A DNA stretch of 64,000 nt from positions 1,167,501 through 1,231,500 of the forward strand of contig NZ_OLMF01000004.1 in the NCBI RefSeq assembly GCF_900290195.1, written 5' to 3'. The stretch is from Anaerococcus marasmi. Lineage in GTDB: Bacteria > Bacillota > Clostridia > Tissierellales > Peptoniphilaceae. The position numbers were made by a program, and so were the translations under genes. Below the pieces are notes generated by a model. The model did not search any database. It was not told the DNA's origin and saw only the letters and a list, made by a program, of their open reading frames with translations. Shown in pieces: positions 29,028 to 37,385 of this stretch; positions within the stretch are counted from its first letter, which is position 1, and every line of letters starts with the position of its first letter.

Positions 29028-30197
29028 TTAAAATTCTTGAAAATCGAAAACAGCTCTAGCTAGGACTTCTACGGCTGGGGCTATGGCCTTGTCTGAACAG
29101 AAGTAATTCTTGCTATGAAGGGCTTCTTTCGGATGTCCTTCTTCCCCACTTCCAAACCAGTAGAAAAATCCAGGAACTTCCTTCATAAAGAAGGCGAAAT
29201 CTTCACTGGCCATGGTGTGGCCTTCCTTTAGGATATTTTCTTCTCCCAAGACTTTACTCGCGGAAGAAAGAGCCCTTTTATACATATCTTCCCCATTACA
29301 TACAGAAGGAATCTTTTCAGTGTAGGTAATCTCATACTTACATTCGTAGGCCCTTGCCATATTCTCTACTATGGCCTCCATCCTTTCAATGGCTCTTTCA
29401 AGATTTTCCTCAGAAAGAGAGCGAATGGTGGCAGATAGGTGAGTCTTATCTACTACTAGATTATCTTCTGATCCTCCATTTATAGAATTTACTGAAAGGA
29501 CGGTCGAGTCGAAGGGGTTAGCGTTTCTTGAAATTATGGTCTGGAGGGCCATGACTATGTTTGATGCACAAACTATAGGATCTATGTTAAGATGAGGCAT
29601 AGACCCGTGTTGACCCTTGCCGAAGATATCTATCTTGAAGTTTACCTTGGAACTCATCAAGGAACCCTTTTTTATTATAACCTTACCGGAGTCTACTTCT
29701 GGCCAATTGTGAAAGCCCAAGACCCTATCGATTTTGACTTTGTCGAAAAGCCCCTTGTCCACATATTCCTTGGCTCCCCTGGTGATCTCCTCGGACCTTT
29801 GAAAGATAAATACCACATCGCCCATTAGCTTATCCCTATTTTCACTGAGGACTTTCGCGACAGCCAAAAGACTTGCTGTGTGATAGTCGTGTCCGCAGGC
29901 GTGCATGGTATTTTCTTCCCTGGACTTATAGGAAATATCAGTCTCCTCCTTCTGGGATAGGGCGTCGATATCTGCCCTTAGTCCTATGACCTTGCCAGCT
30001 TTTCCTGTCTTAAGCCTTGCGATTAGGCCTGTTTCTATGGGAAAGTCGATTATTTCGACTCCTTCAAGTTTTTCTAGAAAATCTCTTACAAGTTTAGTAG
30101 TCCTATATTCCTTGCCAGATACTTCTGGGTGCATATGGATTTGGTGTCTAATTTCTATAATTTCTTCTAAATCTTTATCAGATAACTTTAAATTCAT
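29028..30197 (-). CDS. M20 family amidohydrolase
   Basis: A 389-residue enzyme; ATG 30197 was chosen for the AAAGGAAG upstream. It is an M20D-type metal-dependent amidohydrolase: MHPEVSGKEYRTT near the N-terminus, ADIDAL, HACGHDYHTASLL (metal ligands) and MASEDFAFFM near the end (last ligand). An internal dimerisation domain (about 180-290) contains GKGQHGSMPH. Relatives hydrolyse N-acyl or indole-acyl amino acids or N-acetyl-diaminopimelate; the substrate here is open. Confidence 0.9.
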   Translation of the reverse strand: MNLKLSDKDLEEIIEIRHQIHMHPEVSGKEYRTTKLVRDFLEKLEGVEIIDFPIETGLIARLKTGKAGKVIGLRADIDALSQKEETDISYKSREENTMHACGHDYHTASLLAVAKVLSENRDKLMGDVVFIFQRSEEITRGAKEYVDKGLFDKVKIDRVLGFHNWPEVDSGKVIIKKGSLMSSKVNFKIDIFGKGQHGSMPHLNIDPIVCASNIVMALQTIISRNANPFDSTVLSVNSINGGSEDNLVVDKTHLSATIRSLSEENLERAIERMEAIVENMARAYECKYEITYTEKIPSVCNGEDMYKRALSSASKVLGEENILKEGHTMASEDFAFFMKEVPGFFYWFGSGEEGHPKEALHSKNYFCSDKAIAPAVEVLARAVFDFQEF

Positions 30198-30260
30198 ACT
30201 ACTTCCTTTATATATTCTCAATATGAATATACTTCTAAGAAAATTTCTAACAAAAAAAGA

Positions 30261-30283
30261 AAAGCTAGATTTCTCTAGCCTTT
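30261..30283 (-). terminator. Terminator of hcp
   Basis: CTAGA and TCTAG arms with extra A/T pairing (AAAGCTAGA / TCTAGCCTTT). On the minus strand the hairpin is followed by TTTTCTTTTTTT. Confidence 0.8.
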
Positions 30284-30293
30284 CTTGGGATTT

Positions 30294-31910
30294 CTATTTA
30301 GTAAAAAGTGGCATATCTTCTTCTACTGTAGTATTTCCTGCGATATTAAAGTTTTCTACCAAGAAGTCTACTACTGTTGGTGAAAGGAAGGCTGGAAGTG
30401 TTGGTCCTAGGTGGATGTTTTTTACTCCTAGACTTAATAGGGCTAATAGAACTATTACAGCCTTTTGTTCGTACCATGCTATGTTGTATTCGATTGGTAG
30501 GTCGTTTATGTCAGATAGGCCGAATGCATCCTTTAAGGCTAGGGCAATTTGAACGAGTGAGTAAGAGTCGTTACATTGACCAGCATCTAGAACTCTTGGG
30601 ATTCCATTGATATCGCCAAGACCTAGCTTGTTGTATCTATATTTTGCACAACCTGCGGTAAGAATTACATAATCTTCTGGTAGAGCCTTAGCAAAGTCTG
30701 TGTAATAAGTTCTGTCCTTGTGTCTTCCGTCACAACCTGCCATTACTACGAACTTCTTGATATTTCCTTCCTTAACTTCGCTAACTACCTTATCAGCAAG
30801 GGCTATCACTTGATTGTGGGCGAAACCTCCGACTACTTTTGTATCTTCAAGATTTGTTGGAGCTTTACATTTTTTGGCCATTTCGATAATTTCTGTAAAG
30901 TCCTTGTTGCCATTTTCGTCTGCTTCTATGTGTTTACATCCTGGATAACCTGCATTTCCTGTTGTAAACATCCTGTCTTGGTAGGTGTTATTTTTCTTCA
31001 TTGGAACGATGCAGTTGGTTGTCATAAGGATTGGACCGTTGAATTTCTCAAATTCTTCGTTTTGGCTCCACCAGCTGTTTCCGTAGTTTCCGTGGAAGTT
31101 GTCGTACTTTTTAAATTCTGGATAGTAGTTTGCTGGAAGCATCTCTGAGTGAGTATAGATTTCTACTCCGCTATCCTTTGCTTGATCTAGGAGCATCTTC
31201 ATATCGTGAAGGTCGTGGCCTGAGATTAGAATTCCTGGCTTATTTCCTGCAGAATAATCTACTTCTGTGATTTCTGGATTGCCGTAAGTTTCTGTATTAG
31301 CCTTATCAAGTAGGGCCATAGCCTTAACTCCGTGGCTTCCTGTCTCCATCACAAGGTCGATTAGCTTAGATATATCTGTATATCCTTTTGTAGTCTCTTC
31401 AAGGGCCTTTGCAATGAATTCATCTACTTCTTTATCCCTAAAGCCTAGGACATTGGCATGGTGGTTGTAGGCAGCCATTCCCTTAAGTCCGTATATTACA
31501 AGCTCTGTAAGAGATCTTTCGTCTTCATTTACTATATTTAAAACACCAACTTCGATTGCTTTTCTAGAAAGCTCGTCGTCATCGTCTGATGAGTATAGGG
31601 CAAAGTCAGAAAGACCTTCCTTAGAAACTTCTCCCAAAAGCTCATCTTTCATGGCTATAGTCTCCTTTACTATAGAAAGAATTGCTTCTGTGTCGAAGTT
31701 TGCATTGGTGATAGTTACGAAAAGGTTGTTAGATAATCTATCGTAAAATCTCTCTTCTACTTCTCCTTTTTTATTTATTACTTCAGCAAGTCCCTTTGTT
31801 ACATATACGAGAAGGTCTTGCATGTTTGCTGTATCTTCCTTTTTTCCACATACGCCTTGGACCTTACATCCTTCATTCTTGAAAGTTTCTTGACATTGAA
31901 AACAAAACAT
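30294..31910 (-). CDS. hcp: Hydroxylamine reductase (hybrid cluster protein)
   Basis: A 538-residue Hcp. N-terminal Cys3-x2-Cys6-x8-Cys15-x5-Cys21 is the spacing of the strict-anaerobe class that binds a [4Fe-4S] cluster. Hybrid-cluster ligands are visible in [24 protein letters not shown] and LDAGQCND. It reduces hydroxylamine and has been shown in other bacteria to act as an NO reductase and S-nitrosylase. It is monocistronic, with a perfect 18-bp palindrome centred near -42 of a good -10 box, consistent with activation by a CRP/FNR-type regulator. Confidence 0.95.
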   Translation of the reverse strand: MFCFQCQETFKNEGCKVQGVCGKKEDTANMQDLLVYVTKGLAEVINKKGEVEERFYDRLSNNLFVTITNANFDTEAILSIVKETIAMKDELLGEVSKEGLSDFALYSSDDDDELSRKAIEVGVLNIVNEDERSLTELVIYGLKGMAAYNHHANVLGFRDKEVDEFIAKALEETTKGYTDISKLIDLVMETGSHGVKAMALLDKANTETYGNPEITEVDYSAGNKPGILISGHDLHDMKMLLDQAKDSGVEIYTHSEMLPANYYPEFKKYDNFHGNYGNSWWSQNEEFEKFNGPILMTTNCIVPMKKNNTYQDRMFTTGNAGYPGCKHIEADENGNKDFTEIIEMAKKCKAPTNLEDTKVVGGFAHNQVIALADKVVSEVKEGNIKKFVVMAGCDGRHKDRTYYTDFAKALPEDYVILTAGCAKYRYNKLGLGDINGIPRVLDAGQCNDSYSLVQIALALKDAFGLSDINDLPIEYNIAWYEQKAVIVLLALLSLGVKNIHLGPTLPAFLSPTVVDFLVENFNIAGNTTVEEDMPLFTK

Positions 31911-31944
31911 AAATAAACTCCTTTTTTATTTTTCTTAACTTAAC

Positions 31945-31996
31945 TGTCTCTATTATAAACCACAAGTGTATATATAATCTGTAACATATGTTACAG
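31945..31996 (-). promoter_or_regulatory. hcp promoter with 18-bp CRP/FNR-like palindrome
   Basis: CTGTAACATATGTTACAG (31979-31996) is a perfect palindrome. The -10 box TATAAT is at 31952-31957 (minus strand), with no good -35. If transcription starts near 31945, the palindrome centre lies at about -42, the class II activator position. The GTAAC half-sites fit a CRP/FNR-family protein such as HcpR; no such gene is in the window. Confidence 0.65.
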
Positions 31997-32070
31997 AAAA
32001 TGATTTTTGCTAAAATATTAGTATATTAATAATAAGAAAGATGATATAAACATGAAAACAAGGAGGTACT

Positions 32071-32607
32071 ATGTCATTTTTAGATAAAATCAAGGGTGCT
32101 TTTTCTGGAGATAGCAATAAAAACGAAAATGTAGAAGAAGTAAGAGAAGTTAGATCAGATGAGATAATTCTTGCTCCACTTACAGGAGAAGTTAAGGATA
32201 TCAAGGAATGTAGCGACCCAGTATTTGCCCAAGAAATCGTAGGCAAGGGAGTGATCATTGTTCCAACTGAAGGAAAAGTTTATGCTCCAGTTGATGGCAA
32301 GATCTCAATGCTTGCTGAGACAGGACACGCTGTTGGAATCACATCAGAAAATGGTACAGAACTACTAATCCACATAGGACTTGATACAGTTGAGCTTGAA
32401 GGAAAACCATTTGATATCAAAGCAGAAAATAATGCTAATGTAAAACGTGGCGATCTTCTAATCGAATTCAACATCGAAGAAATCAAAGCTGCTGGTAAGG
32501 AAATCCAATCACCAGTTATCATAACAAATACAGACGATAAGACAATAACAAGCCTAAAACTTGGTCAAATCAACCACGGAGAAGATTTACTAAAGATTGA
32601 AGCTTAA
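32071..32607 (+). CDS. PTS glucose-type EIIA component, free-standing
   Basis: A 178-residue Crr-type domain after a 30-residue charged N-terminus. The phospho-accepting His is His101 (IHIGLDTV) and the second active-site His is His86 (GHAVGI). It transfers phosphate from HPr to an EIIB domain. No cognate EIIBC lies nearby, so it may serve several permeases. RBS AAGGAGG, with a GC-rich terminator immediately after. It is divergent from hcp. Confidence 0.93.
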   Translation: MSFLDKIKGAFSGDSNKNENVEEVREVRSDEIILAPLTGEVKDIKECSDPVFAQEIVGKGVIIVPTEGKVYAPVDGKISMLAETGHAVGITSENGTELLIHIGLDTVELEGKPFDIKAENNANVKRGDLLIEFNIEEIKAAGKEIQSPVIITNTDDKTITSLKLGQINHGEDLLKIEA

Positions 32608-32614
32608 TAACAAG

Positions 32615-32645
32615 GGGACTGTTGCAATTGTAGCAGCCCTTTTTA
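32615..32645 (+). terminator. Terminator after EIIA
   Basis: GGGACTGTTGC and GTAGCAGCCC pair with one bulge, followed by TTTTTT. The left arm carries CTGTTGCAA, the same core as the palindrome end at 5993. Confidence 0.85.
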
Positions 32646-32664
32646 TATTAATAGGGAGGAAGAA

Positions 32665-33474
32665 TTGAAATTAATCGGAGTCGATATAGACGGCACTCTT
32701 CTAAATAGTAAAAACGAACTTACTACTAGGACGAAAGCTAGTCTTATTAAGGCAAGTAAAATCGGCCACAAGGTCGCAATTATTACGGGCAGGGACTTTT
32801 ATGCGGCAGACTTTCTGGCCAAAGACCTTGATTTTGATAAGTTCGGAGGACTCGTCTCCTCATCTAACGGAGCCCATGTCTATGATATGAAGGCTAAGAA
32901 GGCAATCATAAACCACACCATAGACCAGACTCTAATAAGAGAAATGATTGTATTTGCCAAAGGGCTCGGCTTTGACTATATAATCTATCATAAGGGAGAA
33001 ATCTTAGCAGAAAACGAACATGCTCATAGCCTAGAATTTCTGGCAAAGAAAAATAAAATGCCTTATAGGATCATTGAAAATTTAGAAGAGAAAATAGACT
33101 TTCCCCTTAATAAACTTCTTTTCTCAGCAGAGCCTTCAATCATAAATAAAAATATAGAGAAGTTTAAGGAAAAATTTGAAAGCCGAGTAAACCCCATCCA
33201 CTCCATGCCCCAATTTCTCGACTGCATGCCCCTTGATATCAATAAGGGCAGGAGCATCCTAGAAATTGCAGACTTCTTCTCGATCGAGTCCAAGGACACC
33301 CTAGCCTTTGGAGATGAGATTAACGATATGGAAATGATACAAATGGCAGGAACTGGAATCGCTATGGCTAACGCAAGCGAAATATTAAAAAAAGAGGCAG
33401 ACTTCATCAGTCTTTCAAACGACGAGGATGGGATAGCCTATTATATAGAAAAGAATATACTTAAGGAGAAATAA
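32665..33474 (+). CDS. Cof-type HAD phosphatase
   Basis: A 269-residue protein starting at TTG 32665, directly behind GGGAGGA. It is a type IIB HAD with motif I DIDGT (Asp7 and Asp9 both present), motif II ITGR, the Lys of motif III and motif IV FGDEINDMEM. It forms a tandem pair with the next gene, whose ATG overlaps its stop. It is probably a sugar-phosphate phosphatase working downstream of PTS uptake, inferred from the EIIA gene just before it. Confidence 0.88.
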   Translation: MKLIGVDIDGTLLNSKNELTTRTKASLIKASKIGHKVAIITGRDFYAADFLAKDLDFDKFGGLVSSSNGAHVYDMKAKKAIINHTIDQTLIREMIVFAKGLGFDYIIYHKGEILAENEHAHSLEFLAKKNKMPYRIIENLEEKIDFPLNKLLFSAEPSIINKNIEKFKEKFESRVNPIHSMPQFLDCMPLDINKGRSILEIADFFSIESKDTLAFGDEINDMEMIQMAGTGIAMANASEILKKEADFISLSNDEDGIAYYIEKNILKEK

Positions 33475-34271
33475 TGAAACTAATCGGAGTAGACGTCGGT
33501 GGAACTCTAGTAAATAGCAAGAGAGTCATCACAGAAAAGACAAGAGAGGCCTTGATTTCCGCTATGAAGGTTGGCCATAAGGTCGTAATAGTTACAGGAA
33601 GACCAACAGCAGGAGCGAGAAACCTGGCAGAGGCCTTGGAATTTGATAAATACGGCGGTCTTATTTCAAGCTTTAACGGAGGAGCCATAACAGACTTTGC
33701 CACAGGTAAGGTCCTCGCCAACCACGAAATGGACCATGACCTTGCAGTAGAGATGATAAAACTTGCCAAAGGCTTGCCCCTTGAGACTATGGTGCCTTTT
33801 AGGGATACTGTTTATAGTCCAAAGATCGGACCTTACACAGAAGGCGAGGCAAGGACTCTCATGATGACGGCTGAAGAAGTAGAAGATCTCGACCAAACAC
33901 TCGACTTTCCAGTAAACAAAATCCTCTTTGCAGCAGACCCTGACCTTATAGATGAGCCAACTAGTAAGCTTAAAGAGAGATTTGGAGACCTAACAGAGCA
34001 AGTCAAATCAGCAAGATTCTATTACGAAGTTATGCCTAGGGGACTTTCTAAGGGAAATAGCCTTCTAGAGATCGCAGAAATATTTAATATAGATCGAAAG
34101 GACATCATCGCCTTCGGTGATGAAATGAATGACGAAACTATGATAGAGGCTGCTGGAGTAGGAGTCGCCATGGGTAATGCCGTAAGTAAGATAAAAGAAA
34201 TAGCAGACTACGTAACCCTCTCAAATGACGAGGACGGCATAGCCTACTATCTAGATAAATTCCTATTATAG
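33474..34271 (+). CDS. Cof-type HAD paralogue with altered motif I (DxG)
   Basis: A 265-residue paralogue of the preceding protein; both begin MKLIGVD and share TGR and FGDExND motifs. Motif I reads DVGGT: Asp7, the nucleophile, is kept, but the general acid/base Asp9 is Gly. HAD phosphatases normally need both residues. The rest (VTGRP, FGDEMNDETM, cap domain) looks intact, so the protein is probably folded with weak, changed or regulatory function. It is translationally coupled to its neighbour (TAATG). Confidence 0.85.
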   Translation: MKLIGVDVGGTLVNSKRVITEKTREALISAMKVGHKVVIVTGRPTAGARNLAEALEFDKYGGLISSFNGGAITDFATGKVLANHEMDHDLAVEMIKLAKGLPLETMVPFRDTVYSPKIGPYTEGEARTLMMTAEEVEDLDQTLDFPVNKILFAADPDLIDEPTSKLKERFGDLTEQVKSARFYYEVMPRGLSKGNSLLEIAEIFNIDRKDIIAFGDEMNDETMIEAAGVGVAMGNAVSKIKEIADYVTLSNDEDGIAYYLDKFLL

Positions 34272-34306
34272 GGCGTATTAATAAATCATCTCCTGCCAAT
34301 GTTAGA

Positions 34307-34472
34307 TTATTTTAGAATATCTCCCTCATAGTCTTCAGTTAATTCCATAAGAATCTTGGCAAGGATAGACTTACCAGATACAGCATTTCCGATTCTAACA
34401 TAGGGCTTAGCTTTTCCTATATCCAAATTTATCTTATCAAACACCTTGTATCTACCTGGGCCAATGATAGAT
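34307..34472 (-). pseudogene. Remnant of an ABC transporter ATPase
   Basis: Read leftwards, about 52 codons translate as an ABC ATPase N-terminal piece. FDKINLDIGKAKPYVRIG is followed by AVSGKSILAKILMELTEDYE, a Walker A that has lost one Gly (GNAVSGKS), then a stop at 34307. There is no start and no signature or Walker B. It is a decayed fragment beside a live ABC operon of similar type. The rest of the 34272-34737 gap holds no supported gene, only AT-rich sequence and a copied promoter region. Confidence 0.55.
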
Positions 34473-34589
34473 TGTTTAGCTTAGCTTCTACTTGTGGAGT
34501 CTTTCCTTACCTCTTACTTTCTCTTATGTCAGGTATTTCACTAATTACCATATACTTAATCATCCTTATTATTTTTATTATATGGAAAT

Positions 34590-34670
34590 ATTATAGGAAT
34601 CTCTATAGACAAACCATTTATGGAATAATATCTAAATATATGATAAAATAATTGTTTAGCTGATGTGAAA
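34590..34670 (+). repeat. Decayed copy of the 38411 regulator's promoter region
   Basis: TATGGAATAATATCTAAATA (34618 onwards), followed by TATGATAAAAT and TTTAGCTGATGT, matches 38369-38419 base for base except about five changes, in the same order and orientation. The copy is not followed by an open frame. It is the leftover of a second regulator gene of the same family or of a local duplication. Confidence 0.6.
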
Positions 34671-34737
34671 AACTTAGAAAAGAACAGACTCACAATATTA
34701 TAACCATATTATTAAATCTTATAATAAGTTTATATGT

Positions 34738-35385
34738 CTACCTATTGATTAATTTTTGTTGTAAAAGTGTCTTTTCTTTTAATATATACTGCATATCAGA
34801 TATATTTATCAATTTTGTCTTATTATGAGTAGATATTATAATGCACTTTCTTTTAGCTTTTAATAAATCTAATTTCTCTAACATATAATGAGAAGATTCT
34901 TCATCTATACCATTAAATAATTCATCATATATCAAATAATCTGCACATGACACTATACTTCCAATAAAGTATAATTTTTTCTTCATTCCCAGAGAAAAAG
35001 TATTTATTCGATCGTTCATATTATTTTCTAAATTTAAAATTTGTAAATCTTTCTTAAATATTTCAAATGAGAGATTCTTATCAGTATAAACATTACTTAC
35101 AAAATTCAAATAATCAATAGCTTTTATATCTTCATCAATAAAAGAGTAACTTGGTAAATAAAATATTTTTCTTCTAATTTCTATATTATTGACATTTTTA
35201 CCGTCTAACAAAACAAGTCCTTCATCCAAATAATACGGCCTTACTATACAATCCAATAGAGTAGACTTTCCTATACCATTTTTCCCAAGAAGTATATTTA
35301 TATTTCCACATTCGAATATTGCATTTATATTTAATAATACATTTTTATTTTCAAAACTTTTTGTAACATTTACTAACTCTAGCAA
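34738..35385 (-). CDS. ABC exporter ATP-binding protein of the AT-rich island
   Basis: A 215-residue ATPase, shorter than usual and lacking a C-terminal extension. Walker A GKNGIGKS is at 34-41, signature FSLGMKKKL at about 125-133 and Walker B YLIYDELFNGID at about 149-160 (the usual Asp-Glu is present as DE). It resembles ATPases of bacteriocin or lantibiotic self-protection and peptide exporters. Its start overlaps the end of the 453-aa membrane protein by 35 nt. Codon use is strongly AT-biased compared with flanking genes, suggesting acquisition. Confidence 0.85.
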   Translation of the reverse strand: MLELVNVTKSFENKNVLLNINAIFECGNINILLGKNGIGKSTLLDCIVRPYYLDEGLVLLDGKNVNNIEIRRKIFYLPSYSFIDEDIKAIDYLNFVSNVYTDKNLSFEIFKKDLQILNLENNMNDRINTFSLGMKKKLYFIGSIVSCADYLIYDELFNGIDEESSHYMLEKLDLLKAKRKCIIISTHNKTKLINISDMQYILKEKTLLQQKLINR

Positions 35386-36712
35386 TAAAAGCCCTCCTTA
35401 ACAAAAATAAAACTACAATATTCAATATAGAGCACGCTAAGATTTCTAATTTTAAGCCGCAATCAAAAATAGATATACTATCTTTTAAAAAAGTTAAATA
35501 TATTAATGAAATAATAACCACAATAAATCTTGTATATATGTTTTTTTCCCTTTCATTTTTATCTGCATTAAGCAAATAATCAACAAATAAAGCTACTTGA
35601 GACCATAAAAATAGGCTAGTTAAAATAAATAGCACATTCAAAATAAACGCTATTTTTACTTTGCACAAAACAATCACTATATAAGGTAAAAATATTAGCA
35701 TCCAAATAAATGTATTACTGATAACTTTTACATTAAACAATTCTAGTTCGTCCAATGGCACTATATCTCGTAGAGTGCATATAGAATTTTCTATATAGTA
35801 TGCACTAGATGAAAAATAATTTACAGAGCTCAATAAAATAGTTAAATCAAAAAATAATATACTATCATACTCATGTCCCTTTAAAAAAATAATTGTCGAT
35901 ATCATTAATATATAAGATCGAATCAAATTTAACTCAAACATTTTATTTAATAACATTTTTTCTAATTCTCTCTTATATAAATATTTATATTTGAATAAAT
36001 ATTTATCACATGCTTTTATTACTCTCTCCTTCAAAATTGATTTTTTAGTTTGAGTTAATGTGTATGAGTACCTAAATATATTAGATACAAATAATTCATT
36101 TTTATCCTTGCATAAAATGAAAAATGTAACCATATCAGCTAAAATCAAAACGAATAATACAAAAAAACAATCCTCTAAATAGTTGAGTATTAAATGCATT
36201 AAAACAGAACTAAATATAAATAATATACTCAAACTAATAAATGAATTAGATAGCAAAATATTCTTTTTTAAATTTTGTGGAATAATTATAATTCCAATAT
36301 TTATAGTTAATAACGATGATAACATTAACATGCAATAACATAAAAAATTTATTTTTCCAAAAATAACATCTGGCAAAATTAATGCTGAACTCAACAATAA
36401 ATATTTTGTATACTCATATATATATATTCTTAAGATAATTTTTTTTAATTTTAGTGGATATATTGAGATAATCTTATTATTTTTAGGTAATATAAGTTTT
36501 TTCACTATAATCATTAAAATATAAGATAAAATAATTGTTAATAATATTTCTTTTACTTGAAGTAATAAAAGCTCTTTGTTTGTAGCAAAATATGTGATAA
36601 AATAACTTAAATATGCAGCAACTATATATCCAGTTATACGAATACTGATATTTTCAGTATCATAAAAAATATCAGTATTCATCAACTTTTTATTAATTAA
36701 TACCTTTCCCAT
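35351..36712 (-). CDS. Polytopic membrane protein, presumed ABC exporter permease
   Basis: A 453-residue protein with about twelve hydrophobic helices, very rich in Ile, Leu, Phe, Tyr and Lys. I recognise no family signature. The 35-nt overlap with the following ATPase and shared strand imply one transporter. A cytoplasmic basic loop near the middle (about 215-255, KKSILKERVIKACDKYLFKYKY) could dock the ATPase. RBS GAGGAAAG precedes ATG 36712. It may export or confer immunity to the small peptide encoded upstream. Confidence 0.75.
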   Translation of the reverse strand: MGKVLINKKLMNTDIFYDTENISIRITGYIVAAYLSYFITYFATNKELLLLQVKEILLTIILSYILMIIVKKLILPKNNKIISIYPLKLKKIILRIYIYEYTKYLLLSSALILPDVIFGKINFLCYCMLMLSSLLTINIGIIIIPQNLKKNILLSNSFISLSILFIFSSVLMHLILNYLEDCFFVLFVLILADMVTFFILCKDKNELFVSNIFRYSYTLTQTKKSILKERVIKACDKYLFKYKYLYKRELEKMLLNKMFELNLIRSYILMISTIIFLKGHEYDSILFFDLTILLSSVNYFSSSAYYIENSICTLRDIVPLDELELFNVKVISNTFIWMLIFLPYIVIVLCKVKIAFILNVLFILTSLFLWSQVALFVDYLLNADKNEREKNIYTRFIVVIISLIYLTFLKDSISIFDCGLKLEILACSILNIVVLFLLRRAFIARVSKCYKKF

Positions 36713-36744
36713 ACTTTCCTCAAAATTACTGAGTTTATTATAGT

Positions 36745-36798
36745 TTATGCTTAAAGATAATTTAAACTTAAATTATAAATATATTTATCTTAAACATA
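36745..36798. promoter_or_regulatory. Inverted repeat between the 108-aa gene and the permease
   Basis: TATGCTTAAAGATAA and TTATCTTAAACATA pair imperfectly across an AT-rich loop. It lies in the 113-bp gap of the peptide-exporter operon and could act as a weak attenuator or processing site. Confidence 0.3.
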
Positions 36799-36825
36799 GC
36801 TTACATAATTATATTCTAATACACT

Positions 36826-37152
36826 CTATATTAAAGTATAATAGTAGTACGACATTCCAATCAGCACCAATAAATATATTATGGAATGAAAAATGTATAA
36901 TCTTTTTTGTAAACTAAACAGCATATTTGTAATCAAGGCTAAAACTGGTATTAAAAAAACCCCTATCTTAGAATCTATATATATTTGTTTAGATCCTTCA
37001 TGCAAAATAGGTATTTGAACCGGAAGTTTGCTAATAAAAAATGCCGAAACTAAAAACATAATTAATATTATCACTAAATTTATATAGAAATACTTCTTAG
37101 AGTCTCCTTTATTTTCTAAATTTAAATTTTTGTTTATAAATTTTCTTAACAT
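36826..37152 (-). CDS. Small DUF1648-like membrane protein
   Basis: A 108-residue protein with three membrane helices (about 22-42, 62-80 and 86-106). The loop KLPVQIPILHEGSKQIYIDSK after the first helix resembles the DUF1648 motif of SdpI-type immunity proteins. Its ATG overlaps the end of the upstream 56-aa peptide gene by 7 nt, with RBS AGAGGTGAAC inside that gene, so the two are translationally coupled. An immunity role is plausible from context only. Confidence 0.7.
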   Translation of the reverse strand: MLRKFINKNLNLENKGDSKKYFYINLVIILIMFLVSAFFISKLPVQIPILHEGSKQIYIDSKIGVFLIPVLALITNMLFSLQKRLYIFHSIIYLLVLIGMSYYYYTLI

Positions 37153-37316
37153 TTGTTCACCTCTTTGCCGTGCGATGGAGAAACCGCAATTTGCTCAATT
37201 ATAATTGGACTTATCATTGGTAATATCATTAATATAACATTACTTTGAAAATTAATCAAATTATCGAATTTTGTTTCTTCTAGAATAGTATAAATTTTAG
37301 GTTTTGTATATTTCAT
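37146..37316 (-). CDS. 56-aa peptide, candidate secreted peptide or RiPP-type precursor
   Basis: A short frame from ATG 37316 to TAA 37146, with an excellent ribosome binding site (AAAAGGAGAAAA) and a promoter directly upstream. The N-terminus MKYTKPKIYTILEE has the charged 'M-K-x-x-x-K-P' look of RiPP leader peptides. A hydrophobic stretch (NVILMILPMISPIIIEQI, about 26-43) and a tail SPSHGKEVNKC ending in Cys follow. It heads an operon with two membrane proteins and an ABC ATPase and lies beside two RRNPP-type regulators. I know no homologue; it could instead be a leader peptide or small membrane protein. Confidence 0.6.
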   Translation of the reverse strand: MKYTKPKIYTILEETKFDNLINFQSNVILMILPMISPIIIEQIAVSPSHGKEVNKC

Positions 37317-37334
37317 ATTTTTCTCCTTTTCTTT

Positions 37335-37363
37335 ATTATAATAAATTTCTTCAAAAAAGGTAA
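37335..37363 (-). promoter_or_regulatory. Promoter of the peptide-exporter operon
   Basis: TTACCT (37358-37363), a 17-bp spacer and TATAAT (37335-37340), read leftwards, 19 bp upstream of the peptide start. The -35 box overlaps the arm of the preceding terminator. Confidence 0.5.
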
Positions 37364-37385
37364 CCCATACTTTTGCGGGGTTACT
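37353..37385 (-). terminator. Terminator of the split regulator gene
   Basis: AGTAACCC (37378-37385 on the minus strand) pairs with GGGTTACC (37359-37366), followed by TTTTTT. It overlaps the regulator's stop codon region. Confidence 0.75.

Noticed and set aside
34526-34651. 41-codon hydrophobic frame on the plus strand, toxin-like in composition
   Set aside because: No Shine-Dalgarno before the ATG, it lies in decayed sequence, and its end is the duplicated promoter region. Composition alone explains the hydrophobicity.
36826-37152. Bacteriocin precursor
   Set aside because: The 108-aa product has three membrane helices and a DUF1648-like loop, which fits immunity or accessory function better than a precursor; the 56-aa frame upstream is the better candidate.
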